From positions 4,030,001-4,094,000 of the forward strand of contig NZ_CP049143.1 in NCBI RefSeq assembly GCF_011044495.1: a stretch of 64,000 nt of DNA. The letters are read 5' to 3'. This DNA comes from Roseimicrobium sp. ORNL1. GTDB lineage: Bacteria; Verrucomicrobiota; Verrucomicrobiia; Verrucomicrobiales; Verrucomicrobiaceae. A model generated the notes under the pieces. That model had not been told where the DNA came from. It saw only the letters and a program-made list of their open reading frames with translations, and made no database searches. Shown piece by piece: positions 37,881 to 46,526 of this stretch. Made by a program: the position numbers and the translations under genes. How positions within the stretch are numbered: the stretch's first letter is position 1; each line of letters starts with the position of its first letter.

Positions 37881-37990
37881 TATTCAGTAGGTCAGTGTCC
37901 AGTATTCAGACATGAACTCATCTTTCGAACCCGCCACTCCACTGGAGACCGCTGCTCACGCATTACTGAATACTGTGTACTGAACACTGA
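37881..37990. repeat. heptad-phased inverted repeat element (CAGTNNN / ACTGNNN)
   Basis: The left arm has CAGT at 37885, 37893, 37900 and, as CAG, 37907 (spacings 8, 7, 7). The right arm has ACTG at 37965, 37972, 37979 and 37986, exactly 7 apart. ACTG is the reverse complement of CAGT, so the arms face each other across about 55 bases. The element fills most of the gap between the coiled-coil gene and moxR. The same arrangement, with the same 8-7-7 left-arm spacing, recurs at 52349-52482. Confidence 0.7.
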
Positions 37991-38028
37991 TTTCTTTCCA
38001 CCACTCCCACCACATCAACTTTCCCGCA

Positions 38029-39024
38029 ATGTCCCTCCCCCACCCTCCCGACACCAAGGTCGCAGTTGCACACTTCCACGAGTCCTTTGAAAAACTTCGG
38101 ACTGAAGTTTCGAAGTTCATCGTCGGGCAGAAGGACATCATTGAGCACGTTCTGGCTGCCGTGGTGTGTGGCGGGCACGTGCTGCTGGAAGGGGTGCCAG
38201 GGCTGGGCAAGACGGCGCTGGTGAACACTCTGGCGCGCGCGCTGCATCTCAAGTTCCAGCGCATCCAGTTCACGCCGGACCTGCTGCCCGCGGACATTGT
38301 GGGCACGCAGATTCTGGTGGAGAAGGAGGGGAAGAAAGTCTTCGAATTCCAGCCGGGACCGGTCTTCTGCAATGTGCTGCTGGCGGATGAAATCAACCGC
38401 GCCACACCGAAGACGCAATCCGCGCTGCTGGAGACGATGCAGGAGAAGTCCGTCACGGTGGCAGGCGCCACGCACAAGCTGGACAAGCCCTTCTTCGTGC
38501 TGGCGACGCAGAATCCCATCGAACAGGACGGCACCTATCCCCTTCCTGAAGCGCAGCTCGATCGCTTCTTCTTCAAGCTCTACGTGCCGGTGCCGGGTCA
38601 CGCGGACTTCGTGGAAATCCTCAACCGCACCGGCGGTGTCGAGTTGCCTTCCATCAATCCTGTGGCCACGGGTGATGATGTGCTGAAAATGGGCCACCTT
38701 GTCCGCGAAGTGCCGGTGGAGGCTTCTGTGCAGGATTACCTCGTGCGCGTGGTACGAGCCACACATCCCACCGATGCGCAGGCCACGGATCGCGTGAAGA
38801 AGTATGTGCGCCACGGTTCCTCTCCGCGCGGTGCGCAGACCATTCTCGCCGCAGCACGCGTGCACGCACTGCTTGATGATCGCTATCACGTCGCCCGGGA
38901 AGATATCGCGAAGGCGGCTGTTCCCGCCCTGCGGCACCGCATTCTGCTCTCCTTCGAAGGCGAAGCGGAAGGGGTGAAGACGGATGAAATCATCTCGGAC
39001 GTGCTGGCCAAGGTGAAGGAATAA
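38029..39024 (+). CDS. MoxR-family AAA+ ATPase
   Basis: A 331-residue cytoplasmic AAA+ ATPase. Walker A is GVPGLGKTAL (about 54-63), Walker B is LLADEINRA (about 117-125), followed by the MoxR stretch TPKTQSALLETMQE, and the sensor region ATQNPIEQDGTYPLPEAQLDRF is present. MoxR proteins act as chaperones for assembly or metal insertion, usually with VWA-domain partners. Two such partners follow directly on the same strand, with DUF58 between, which supports one functional unit. The start is the ATG at 38029. Confidence 0.93.
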   Translation: MSLPHPPDTKVAVAHFHESFEKLRTEVSKFIVGQKDIIEHVLAAVVCGGHVLLEGVPGLGKTALVNTLARALHLKFQRIQFTPDLLPADIVGTQILVEKEGKKVFEFQPGPVFCNVLLADEINRATPKTQSALLETMQEKSVTVAGATHKLDKPFFVLATQNPIEQDGTYPLPEAQLDRFFFKLYVPVPGHADFVEILNRTGGVELPSINPVATGDDVLKMGHLVREVPVEASVQDYLVRVVRATHPTDAQATDRVKKYVRHGSSPRGAQTILAAARVHALLDDRYHVAREDIAKAAVPALRHRILLSFEGEAEGVKTDEIISDVLAKVKE

Positions 39025-39102
39025 CGGGACGCTCGCGAGGCACACTCGGATGCCTCCGCGAATCTGTGGCCTGCCCGCCCTGCTCCATCCCCTATCTCCA
39101 CC

Positions 39103-39966
39103 ATGCTCACCGACCCTGCCTTCATCCGCCGCCTGGAGTCGCTCTACCTTCTGGCACGGAAGATTCTTGGCGGTTCCCTGCAGGCGGATCGTCGCAGCAC
39201 GAAGAAAGGCGCGGGCATCACCTTCGCCGACTACGCGCAGTACTCGCTGGGCGATGACTACCGTTCCATCGACTGGCGCGTGTATGCGAAGTTCGAATCA
39301 CTGCTCATCAAACTTTTCGAACTGGAGGAAGACGCCACCATCTACCTCCTCGTGGATCACAGCCCTTCGATGGCCAGCAAGCAGCAATATGCGAAGGAAC
39401 TCGCCGCCGCGCTCGGCTACATCGCGCTGAACACCCTCGATCGCCTCGCGGTGTATGGACTGGCAGACAAGCTGAGACCACTCTTTGACCCCACCCGTGG
39501 TCGCAACCAGGTGCTGCCTTTCCTCCGCTCTCTCGAAGCAGCGCCGTCCTTCGGTGTGGACACCGATTTCACCGCCTGCGCTCGCGAGTTCGAAGCAAGG
39601 CACCGCCGCAAAGGCCTGGTATGTGTCGTCTCCGATTTTCTCTTCCCTGGTGGATTCGAAGAAGGCCTGAGCCGCCTGCAATGGCACAAGCACGAAGTCT
39701 TCTGTCTACAGACCTTGGATGACAACGACCTGAAGTGCCCGTGGAAGGGCGACGTCACTCTGGAGTGCGTGGAGACAGGAGCATCGCAGCGCGTCACCGT
39801 GTCACCTCGTGAAGCCAAGATGTATGAAGAGGCGATCACGGAGTGGAACAGTGGTCTGCAGCGCACGTGTGCGAAGCGAGGACTCGGTTTTGTCAGCACC
39901 ACGACCGAGCGGCCATTCGATGAAGTCATTCAGGATCTGCTGCGGAGAGGCGGCCTTGTTGGTTAG
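39103..39966 (+). CDS. DUF58 protein with VWA-like fold
   Basis: A 287-residue protein of the DUF58 family, a regular partner of MoxR. The diagnostic segment GDDYRSIDWRVYAKFESLLIK is followed by a VWA-like core with DHSPSM (Asp85, Ser87, Ser89), which preserves the DxSxS metal-binding motif. There is no membrane segment in this copy. It lies 78 bases after moxR and 48 bases before the BatA-like gene. Confidence 0.9.
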   Translation: MLTDPAFIRRLESLYLLARKILGGSLQADRRSTKKGAGITFADYAQYSLGDDYRSIDWRVYAKFESLLIKLFELEEDATIYLLVDHSPSMASKQQYAKELAAALGYIALNTLDRLAVYGLADKLRPLFDPTRGRNQVLPFLRSLEAAPSFGVDTDFTACAREFEARHRRKGLVCVVSDFLFPGGFEEGLSRLQWHKHEVFCLQTLDDNDLKCPWKGDVTLECVETGASQRVTVSPREAKMYEEAITEWNSGLQRTCAKRGLGFVSTTTERPFDEVIQDLLRRGGLVG

Positions 39967-39982
39967 CAAGCATTCAAACATC

Positions 39983-40014
39983 CTACTCATAACTTCTAAC
40001 TCGTAACCCCTCAC
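39983..40014. repeat. heptad array TAACNNN just before a start codon
   Basis: TAAC occurs at 39990, 39997 and 40004, each 7 bases apart, flanked by degenerate heptads CTACTCA (39983) and TCACTTG (40011). The last heptad runs directly into the TTG start of the BatA-like gene at 40015. The repeat therefore occupies the space where a ribosome-binding site would be expected. Confidence 0.6.
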
Positions 40015-41787
40015 TTGAGTCTCCTAGCTCCCGCATTCCTCTGGACTCTTGTGGCGCTCGCGCCACTCGCGGCGATCTATTTTCTCAAGGTAAGGCCGAG
40101 GAAGAAGCCGGTGACGGCCTACTTCCTGTGGCAGAAAATTTTCACGGAGAAGAAGGCATCGGCGTTGTTCAAGAGACTGCGGGATGTGCTTTCGCTTATC
40201 CTGATGGCATTGGCGTTTGCTGCGGTGGCATTTGCGCTAGCCGAGCCGGACTTTGCAGGAGACGAACGCAAGGACCTGCTCATCGTGGTGGATCACTCGG
40301 CCTCGATGTCAGCCAAGGAAGGGACGAGTACGCGACTTGAGCAGGCGAAGGCCAAGGCAAAAGCGCTCATCACAGGTCTCAACGGAACGCAGCGTGCGGC
40401 AGTGGCGACGTTTGCGAATGGCACGGAAATGCGGGCGCATCCCACGCGGCATCGCAAGTCCCTGCTGGATGCGGTGGATGCCATTGGGCCTACGGAATTG
40501 CCTTCACGAGTGGAGGCGCTGCGTTCGCTTCAGCCAGGAAACGAGTGGATGAAGAACATGCGCGTGCTGCTCATCACGGATGGATGCCTCGATGACGTGG
40601 CGCGCCTTCCGCAGGTGGAGATTCTCAAGGTCGGTAGCGCGGTGACGAATGCCGGTCTGGCACGTGCCGACCTGCGTGCGGTACCGGGAGGCGTAGAGCG
40701 GTTGGGACTGTTCCTGCTGCCCGTGTCCTCATCCAAGGAGCCGGTGAAGACCGACATCACGCTCACGCATGTGGACAGCAATCGCATCGTGAAGGTGCTG
40801 CCCGTGACGCTCAATGCCGGTGACAATCCTCCGGTGACGCTCACCCTGGATGATGCGCCGAGCGGACGCTGGACGGCATCGATTGGCTTGGACGATGCAC
40901 TGGCCGCTGACAACACCGTGCACCTCTATGTGCCGCCGCGCGAACCTGTGCCCGTGGGCGTGCTGGCGGAGGATGCCTTCTTCCTGCAGCATGTGGTGGC
41001 TGCTTTTGATCGCAGTGATCAGATGCTTACCCTGGCCGAAGACGCGAAGAGTGCGCGCATCTTCCTCGCTCGCAGCAAGGCACCGGAGTCGGCAAGTGCC
41101 ATCGTGTTCCAGCCCCAAGGCGACTCGCCTTTCTGGTCACAGGTGGGAGAAGAGATTCTCAATCCCGTGCCGAAGGTGGTGGCGAAGGATCATCCGCTGC
41201 TGCGTTATCTTGACGCAGAAACCATCAACTTCGCCGGCGCACACAAGCTCACCTCCCCTGTTGGTGCCGTGGTGCTGGTCGCAGATGAAGGTGGCACGCC
41301 GCTCATCTACCTCATGCGCCAGGGTGAACAGACCGTGTGCGTGGTGAATCTCGACCCTCTCGTGGCGCAGTTCTACCTCTCCGCGTGGTTCCCCGTGCTG
41401 GTGCACAATGGTACAGCGCACCTCACCCATCGCGAAGGTGCGCCTCCCGCCACGGTGCCCACGGGCGGCAGCTTGCGAGTTCCCGGTCTGGCGGAAGGGA
41501 CGACTGCCAAAATGAAGTCTCCCTCCGGGACAGAGAGGAACTTCACCGGCTCTGACACAGGTGAACTGCTGGAGACTGGATTCTATGAAATCTCCCACGC
41601 TGGCGGTGCATGGACAGCAGGATGCTCCCTGGTCTCGCCGGAGGAGTCCCAATTACAAAATGATACACTCAAGGACACCGCGAAGCCCATTGCCAGCGGT
41701 CAGTCCCCTTCCTACTGGCTGCTCGTGCTGGGCGTGCTGGTGGTGGCAGGTGAGTCGGTCCTTTATCACCGGAGGAAGGTAGGCTAG
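40015..41787 (+). CDS. BatA-like VWA membrane protein (aerotolerance-type N-terminus)
   Basis: A 590-residue protein. It begins with the BatA N-terminal membrane domain (SLLAPAFLWTLVALAPLAAIYFLK, then a second helix LSLILMALAFAAVAFALAEP), followed by a VWA domain with a MIDAS-type DxSxS (Asp93, Ser95, Ser97 in VVDHSASM). A long beta-rich extracytoplasmic part and a C-terminal membrane helix (SYWLLVLGVLVVAGESVLY) complete it. The start is a TTG at 40015, chosen because it gives the conserved short N-terminus LLxPxFLW; no ATG is nearby in frame. It likely acts with the MoxR and DUF58 proteins upstream. Confidence 0.85.
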   Translation: MSLLAPAFLWTLVALAPLAAIYFLKVRPRKKPVTAYFLWQKIFTEKKASALFKRLRDVLSLILMALAFAAVAFALAEPDFAGDERKDLLIVVDHSASMSAKEGTSTRLEQAKAKAKALITGLNGTQRAAVATFANGTEMRAHPTRHRKSLLDAVDAIGPTELPSRVEALRSLQPGNEWMKNMRVLLITDGCLDDVARLPQVEILKVGSAVTNAGLARADLRAVPGGVERLGLFLLPVSSSKEPVKTDITLTHVDSNRIVKVLPVTLNAGDNPPVTLTLDDAPSGRWTASIGLDDALAADNTVHLYVPPREPVPVGVLAEDAFFLQHVVAAFDRSDQMLTLAEDAKSARIFLARSKAPESASAIVFQPQGDSPFWSQVGEEILNPVPKVVAKDHPLLRYLDAETINFAGAHKLTSPVGAVVLVADEGGTPLIYLMRQGEQTVCVVNLDPLVAQFYLSAWFPVLVHNGTAHLTHREGAPPATVPTGGSLRVPGLAEGTTAKMKSPSGTERNFTGSDTGELLETGFYEISHAGGAWTAGCSLVSPEESQLQNDTLKDTAKPIASGQSPSYWLLVLGVLVVAGESVLYHRRKVG

Positions 41788-41797
41788 CCGCGCTCAC

Positions 41798-44305
41798 ATG
41801 GACTTCACCACCCTCTCTCCCCTTCTCTGGCTGCTCGTGCTTATCGGCGTGGGCGCGGGATTCTACCACTCCCTCGTGGATCGTCCCACCGGGCTGCGCA
41901 CGGCGTCGTTCGCCCTGCGTGTGCTCGGCATCGCCCTGCTGGTGCTCGCGCTCTGCCAGCCCTTCGCCGGGGAAAAGACCGACGAAGCGCACGTCGTCTT
42001 CATGGTGGACGTTTCGCAGTCCGTGGATCTGCCTGCGACAAAGCAAGCGCTCAACCAGGTGGATGCCGGCATCAAGGCCTTGCGCAAGAGCGACAGCTAT
42101 TCCCTCTTCGCCGTGGCGGATGGTCTGCGGGAGAAACCATTGGAGGAGTTCCGCACCATGCTGGACGCATGGATGAAGGGCGTGGCGGATGATGCCTTCC
42201 GCGCGCACTCTCGTCTCGGCGACTCCATGCTCGCCGCGCGCCTCGCGTTCCCCGCAGGAAAGGCGCGTCGCCTGGTGCTCTTCAGTGACGGCGTGGATAC
42301 AGAAAGCGGTGTGGATGCCGCACTCACGCAGCTCAAGGCTGAGGGCGTGGATGTGAAGTTTGTTCCTCTCAAAACCCTGAGCCAGCCAGAGGCGGTGCTA
42401 CTGGGCATGGACACCACCTCGCCCTTCGCCTTCCACGGCGAGGTTCTGCGACTCACCGCGCGTGCCATGGCAAACCAGCCCATGAATGCCAAAGTGCGCC
42501 TGCTGAACAAGGGCGTAGCCGTGCAGGAGAAATCCGTGGCGCTCAAGCCGGGTGAAGAGGCAAAGGTGTGGTTCGACACGGAGATGACCACGCCGGGTCC
42601 GAGCGTCTGGAGCACTGAGTTGGTACCAGAGAAGGACCACTTCCCCATCAACAACCAAGCGACTGCCACCATCACCGTGCGCGGCAAGCCGCGTGTGCTC
42701 ATGCTGCACGAGGATGAGAAGAAGATGCGCGCCTTCACCCGCTCGCTCAAGGAGCAGGACTTCGATGTGGATCTGCGTGGCAAGCGTGGCCTGCCCGAGA
42801 GCATGGAGGAGTTGCTCGCGTTCGACGCCATCATCCTCGCGAACCTCTCCGCGACGGACATGGCTCCGCGCCAGATGAACCTCCTGCGCAGTTATGTGGC
42901 AGACTTCGGCGGTGGCCTGGTAATGCTGGGCAGTGAGAACAGCTTCGGTCTTGGTGGCTACTACAAGACACCGGTGGAGGAAGTGCTGCCCCTCGTATCC
43001 CGCTTCGAGAAGGAAAAGGAGAAACCCTCGCTCGCCATGGTGCTGGTGATCGACAAGTCGGGCTCCATGGAGGGCGTGCCCATTGCCCTCGCGCGCCAGG
43101 CCGCGAAGAGCGCCGCGGAATTGCTGGGTCCCCAGGACCAGATTGCCGTCATTGGTTTCGACAGCGATGCGCAGGTCATCTGCGAAATGACACCAGCCTC
43201 ACAGCAGGGCACCATTCAGGCATCCATTGATTCGCTCGCGGCAGGCGGCGGCACGTACATGTATCCCGGCATGGTCATGGGCAAGGAGATGCTGGAGCGC
43301 ACCACCGCCAAGGTGAAGCACATGATCTGCCTCACAGACGGCCAGACGAATGAGGCCGACCATCTCGGCCTCACCCAGCAGCTCGTGGATGCCGGTGTCA
43401 CCGTTTCCACCGTGGGCCTGGGCGATGGCGCTGCGCGTGAACTGCTGCAGCAGATTGCCGAAGCGGGACGCGGTCGTTATTACGAGAGCAACGACCCTGC
43501 CTCACTGCCGCAGATTTTCACCAAAGAAACCACACAGGCCTCCAAGTCCGCCGTGCAGGAGGGTTTGTTCCAGCCGATTGAAATCACGGAGCATCCCATG
43601 CTTGCGGGCTATTCCGCGGATAATCTGCCCGTGGCCCTTGGCTACGTGATGACTGAGGCAAAGCCTGCCGCTCAGGTGTTGCTCGCCGCGGAGCACGGTG
43701 ACCCGCTGCTGGCGGTGGGACGATTCGGCCTGGGCATCGGGCTGGCCTACACCTCGGACCTCACCGAAATCTGGGGGGGTGAGTGGCTCGCGTGGGATGG
43801 CTGCGGACGCTTCTGGGCACAAGTGCTGCGTGGTGCCTTGCGCAAGACGGATGTGGAAGGGCTCGAAGCACGCGGCACCACACGCGATGGCGAATGGATT
43901 CTCGACATCGAACGTCGTGGCCCGGACAACGCTCCCGTGAGTCTCATCAACTGGACCTCACAAGTGCTCGATGAAAATGGCAACACCCAGGACGTGAAGA
44001 TCCGCGAGACCGGTCTCGGCCGTTATGAAGCCCGCGTGCCGATTGGAAATCGCAAGCACCTGAGCCTGCGTCTGCATGACAAGGACCACGACAAGCTGGA
44101 GGTGAAACACTACCACGCGCCCTACCCTGCAGAGTATCGCTTGCAGTCAAAAGCGCCTGAAGCCCTCCTCGCCCTCACCGGCTACAGCCCCGAGCAGATT
44201 GTTGCCGGACTGAAGCCAGCTGAACAACTCAAGCCCATCGGCCACTGGTTCGCATGGACCGCGCTCTTGAGCTTGTTGCTGGGCGTGATGCTCAGGAGAG
44301 TGTGA
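41798..44305 (+). CDS. large VWA membrane protein with glutamine-amidotransferase-like domain
   Basis: An 835-residue protein. Two membrane helices lie at about 8-25 and 37-57. A first VWA-like domain has DVSQS (Asp71, Ser73, Ser75). A class I glutamine-amidotransferase-like segment lies near 298-400 (VLMLHEDEKK, FGGGLVMLGSENSFGLGGY). A second VWA has a complete MIDAS (DKSGSM near 419, GGGTYMYPG, LTDGQ), and a final helix anchors the C-terminus (WFAWTALLSLLLGVML). The amidotransferase-like part lacks an obvious catalytic Cys, so it is probably structural. The start lies 10 bases after the BatA-like stop, which supports an operon. Confidence 0.87.
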   Translation: MDFTTLSPLLWLLVLIGVGAGFYHSLVDRPTGLRTASFALRVLGIALLVLALCQPFAGEKTDEAHVVFMVDVSQSVDLPATKQALNQVDAGIKALRKSDSYSLFAVADGLREKPLEEFRTMLDAWMKGVADDAFRAHSRLGDSMLAARLAFPAGKARRLVLFSDGVDTESGVDAALTQLKAEGVDVKFVPLKTLSQPEAVLLGMDTTSPFAFHGEVLRLTARAMANQPMNAKVRLLNKGVAVQEKSVALKPGEEAKVWFDTEMTTPGPSVWSTELVPEKDHFPINNQATATITVRGKPRVLMLHEDEKKMRAFTRSLKEQDFDVDLRGKRGLPESMEELLAFDAIILANLSATDMAPRQMNLLRSYVADFGGGLVMLGSENSFGLGGYYKTPVEEVLPLVSRFEKEKEKPSLAMVLVIDKSGSMEGVPIALARQAAKSAAELLGPQDQIAVIGFDSDAQVICEMTPASQQGTIQASIDSLAAGGGTYMYPGMVMGKEMLERTTAKVKHMICLTDGQTNEADHLGLTQQLVDAGVTVSTVGLGDGAARELLQQIAEAGRGRYYESNDPASLPQIFTKETTQASKSAVQEGLFQPIEITEHPMLAGYSADNLPVALGYVMTEAKPAAQVLLAAEHGDPLLAVGRFGLGIGLAYTSDLTEIWGGEWLAWDGCGRFWAQVLRGALRKTDVEGLEARGTTRDGEWILDIERRGPDNAPVSLINWTSQVLDENGNTQDVKIRETGLGRYEARVPIGNRKHLSLRLHDKDHDKLEVKHYHAPYPAEYRLQSKAPEALLALTGYSPEQIVAGLKPAEQLKPIGHWFAWTALLSLLLGVMLRRV

Positions 44306-44323
44306 TAGCATCAAGCATCACAC
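44300..44323. terminator. stop-overlapping hairpin between convergent genes
   Basis: GTGTGAT (44300-44306) pairs perfectly with ATCACAC (44317-44323) across a 10-base loop. The arms contain the stop codons of the convergent VWA gene and metallophosphoesterase gene. There is no U-tract on either strand, so it is at most a weak bidirectional terminator or mRNA 3'-end structure. Confidence 0.35.
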
Positions 44324-45301
44324 CCGCATCTCACGCCTCAGCTCAGGGCTGCGCAATGTGATCTCCGTCACTTCCGGTGGACACTGCACGCGAAGGGGAA
44401 CGCCCACGGTGCCGATGCCGCGGTTCACATACAGGCGCACGGTGCCCACGTTGTAGGCTCCAGCGAGGTACTTCTTGCCCCACTTCGCGCGACGATGGAT
44501 GGAAGGTTGCATGCCCATGAAGACAAGCTGACCGCCATGCGTGTGGCCGGAGAGTTGCAGCGCGTGGAGTTTGGCATCGGCCAGATCATCCGCCACATCC
44601 GGCTCGTGCATCATCATGACAAGCGGCTGGTTTTCCCTCCACGACTCCAGGGTGGAGCGGAGGTTCGGGCTGGAAACGTAGCGTGAATCCATGCCGGCAA
44701 GATGCAGGTCACCTTTATCGGTGTGGATGGTGCGGCATACATTGCGCAGCACTGGAATCTTCTGCTGCTCCAGGGCGTATACCACATGCTCATGCCCGGA
44801 CTGGAAATCGTGGTTTCCCAGGGATGCATAAACACCGTATGTCGCCTTCAACTCGGAGAGTATCTCTGCAAGCTGCACTGCAGGGCGCGCATTGTACGTG
44901 ACGAAGTCACCCGTCATGGCGACGAGGTCAGGCTGCAGGGAATTGCAGAGCTTCACCACGCGCGCTATCTGCCGGGGGGTGGTGTAGGGCTCCAAATGGA
45001 GGTCGCTGATTTGAGCGATGCGGAATCCATCCATCGCTGGAGGAAGGTGGGGCAATTCCACCGACACGCGCACCACGCGCGGGCCAGTTTCCTTCACTCG
45101 CTGACCAGGACTGAGGTCGATGCTGCCGGACTCGAATTCGCCATCGAGTTCCTCAGCGGTGGCAGTGGAGGCCCAACCTGCTGCAAGCGTGGCAGCGGAC
45201 TGGCCGAGAAAACGGCGGCGCGAAAGCCAATGCTTCAAGGGCAAGCGTTCTTGACGGGCCCGCGAGCGCGCAGGCGTAGAATGGGGAGATGTAGATTGCA
45301 A
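44318..45301 (-). CDS. TAT-exported calcineurin-like metallophosphoesterase
   Basis: A 327-residue enzyme. A twin-arginine signal is present: SRRRFLG at 27-33 followed by QSAATLAAGWAS. All dinuclear-metal motifs are intact: Asp100/His102 in ISDLHLEP, Asp132 in TGDFV, Asn163/His164 in GNHD, His232 in HEPD, and His253/His255 in GHTHGG. This pattern is that of the YkuE-like exported phosphoesterases. The substrate is unknown. TAT export suggests that the enzyme folds and acquires metal before transport. Confidence 0.88.
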   Translation of the reverse strand: MQSTSPHSTPARSRARQERLPLKHWLSRRRFLGQSAATLAAGWASTATAEELDGEFESGSIDLSPGQRVKETGPRVVRVSVELPHLPPAMDGFRIAQISDLHLEPYTTPRQIARVVKLCNSLQPDLVAMTGDFVTYNARPAVQLAEILSELKATYGVYASLGNHDFQSGHEHVVYALEQQKIPVLRNVCRTIHTDKGDLHLAGMDSRYVSSPNLRSTLESWRENQPLVMMMHEPDVADDLADAKLHALQLSGHTHGGQLVFMGMQPSIHRRAKWGKKYLAGAYNVGTVRLYVNRGIGTVGVPLRVQCPPEVTEITLRSPELRREMRV

Positions 45302-45409
45302 AGTGTGTTGTGATCACCCGCTGCCTCATGCAGCAATAGGGACACTAAATGAGACACCTTTTCTACCCGGATGTTCAATCCACGCCGGGACGGAATTGCC
45401 CCGACAGAA

Positions 45410-45820
45410 TCACCTGCGGTGCCAGTCCCTGTCGTTATCCGGCAGGTCTAGATCAGCCTCATCATCATCCACTTCGTCGTCCTCAGCAGACGGGCCCGCA
45501 TCAATGCCACGCATGAGGAGAATGCCATCCAACTCCCGTCCTGCCTTCAGCATGCAGTGTATGGTGGCAGCTCTCACTTCGTCGTTGGCGGGCCAGCGCA
45601 GCACCAGGTTCCTGCCCAGCTCAGCGCCTTCCTCCCACCAGTTGAAATGCAGGCAGAGATTCATGCACGTTGCCATGTAGGGAAACGTGGTACGCAGCTG
45701 TCTGGGCACTGATCGCAATTCCTCCCGTGCTTCATTGAGCATGCCAAGAGTGATGTAGCCTTCGCACCGTTCGAGCGCGGCATTCATGCCTATGATTTCA
45801 TCGGGTCCAATTGTCATCAT
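45410..45820 (-). CDS. small TPR-like protein
   Basis: A 136-residue cytoplasmic protein with helix-turn-helix pairs of TPR type (ALERCEGYITLGMLNEAREELRSVP, MATCMNLCLHFNWWEEGAELGRNLVLRWP), ending in a strongly acidic, low-complexity tail (AEDDEVDDDEADLDLPDND). There is no signal or enzymatic motif. It is probably a protein-protein interaction module; partner unknown. Confidence 0.6.
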   Translation of the reverse strand: MMTIGPDEIIGMNAALERCEGYITLGMLNEAREELRSVPRQLRTTFPYMATCMNLCLHFNWWEEGAELGRNLVLRWPANDEVRAATIHCMLKAGRELDGILLMRGIDAGPSAEDDEVDDDEADLDLPDNDRDWHRR

Positions 45821-46027
45821 CGCGACCTCCTTGGTTTTACTAACAATTCGATCACAGTACCGGTGATGGATGCTTGCAGGCGATATGCATCACCTATCAC
45901 GCTTATACAATTCGTTCACACGCACGGCTGAACGACGGTGAAACGCGATTCATCCGCGAAGATGTGCTGTCACTTCCGCTCGGTGAAGCACGCGATTTGA
46001 ATTCCAACTTCTACCCCCGAAGCCGCC

Positions 46028-46495
46028 ATGTCTGCCATGATTGCATCGATGATGAATAAACCTTCTTCCTCCGCGAAGCGCGTGGAGCGGAACACGGATG
46101 AAGAGATCAATGCCCGCATCGAGAGGGAAACGCTCATCAGCCTTTCACTTGCCAGCCGCGAAGGGCCCACCGGCATCGACCGCCGTCTCAAGGAACTGGA
46201 TCACGAGTGGGACATGGAGCGTGTGCTGGAGGCCAATGCTTCCACGATGGTGCTGCTGACTCTGACGCTGGGCCTGACCGCGAGCCGGAAGTTTCTGGGT
46301 CTGACGCTGCTCGTGGGCGGCTTCCTGCTGCAGCATGCGATTCAAGGCTGGTGCCCACCCATTCCGGTGCTGCGCCGTCTTGGTGTACGCACCGCACACG
46401 AGATCGAGATCGAGCGCACGGCACTGAGAATCCTGCGAGGTGACTTTGCCACGACGGAGAATGCGCAGGTGGCGCATCGGCAGGCAAAGTGGTGA
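46028..46495 (+). CDS. DUF2892-like membrane protein
   Basis: A 155-residue protein. The N-terminal 65 residues are charged and helical. A hydrophobic pair follows (STMVLLTLTLGLTASRKFLGLTLLVGGFLLQHAIQGW), then PPIPVLRRLGVRTAHEIEIERTALRILRGDF, a sequence typical of proteins carrying the YgaP-type DUF2892 membrane hairpin. No rhodanese domain is present. The gene is convergent with ribF. Confidence 0.6.
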   Translation: MSAMIASMMNKPSSSAKRVERNTDEEINARIERETLISLSLASREGPTGIDRRLKELDHEWDMERVLEANASTMVLLTLTLGLTASRKFLGLTLLVGGFLLQHAIQGWCPPIPVLRRLGVRTAHEIEIERTALRILRGDFATTENAQVAHRQAKW

Positions 46496-46506
46496 GTATA
46501 GAGGAC

Positions 46507-46521
46507 GGCAGCTTTGCTGCC
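46507..46521. terminator. hairpin between convergent genes
   Basis: GGCAGC, a TTT loop and GCTGCC form a perfect 6-bp stem in the 31-base gap between the DUF2892-like gene and ribF, which converge here. No strong U-tract is present. The position suggests a bidirectional terminator. Confidence 0.45.
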
Positions 46522-46526
46522 TACAC

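Noticed and set aside
37881-37990. CRISPR-like array
   Set aside because: Units are 7 bases with no spacers or cas genes; it is a phased inverted repeat.
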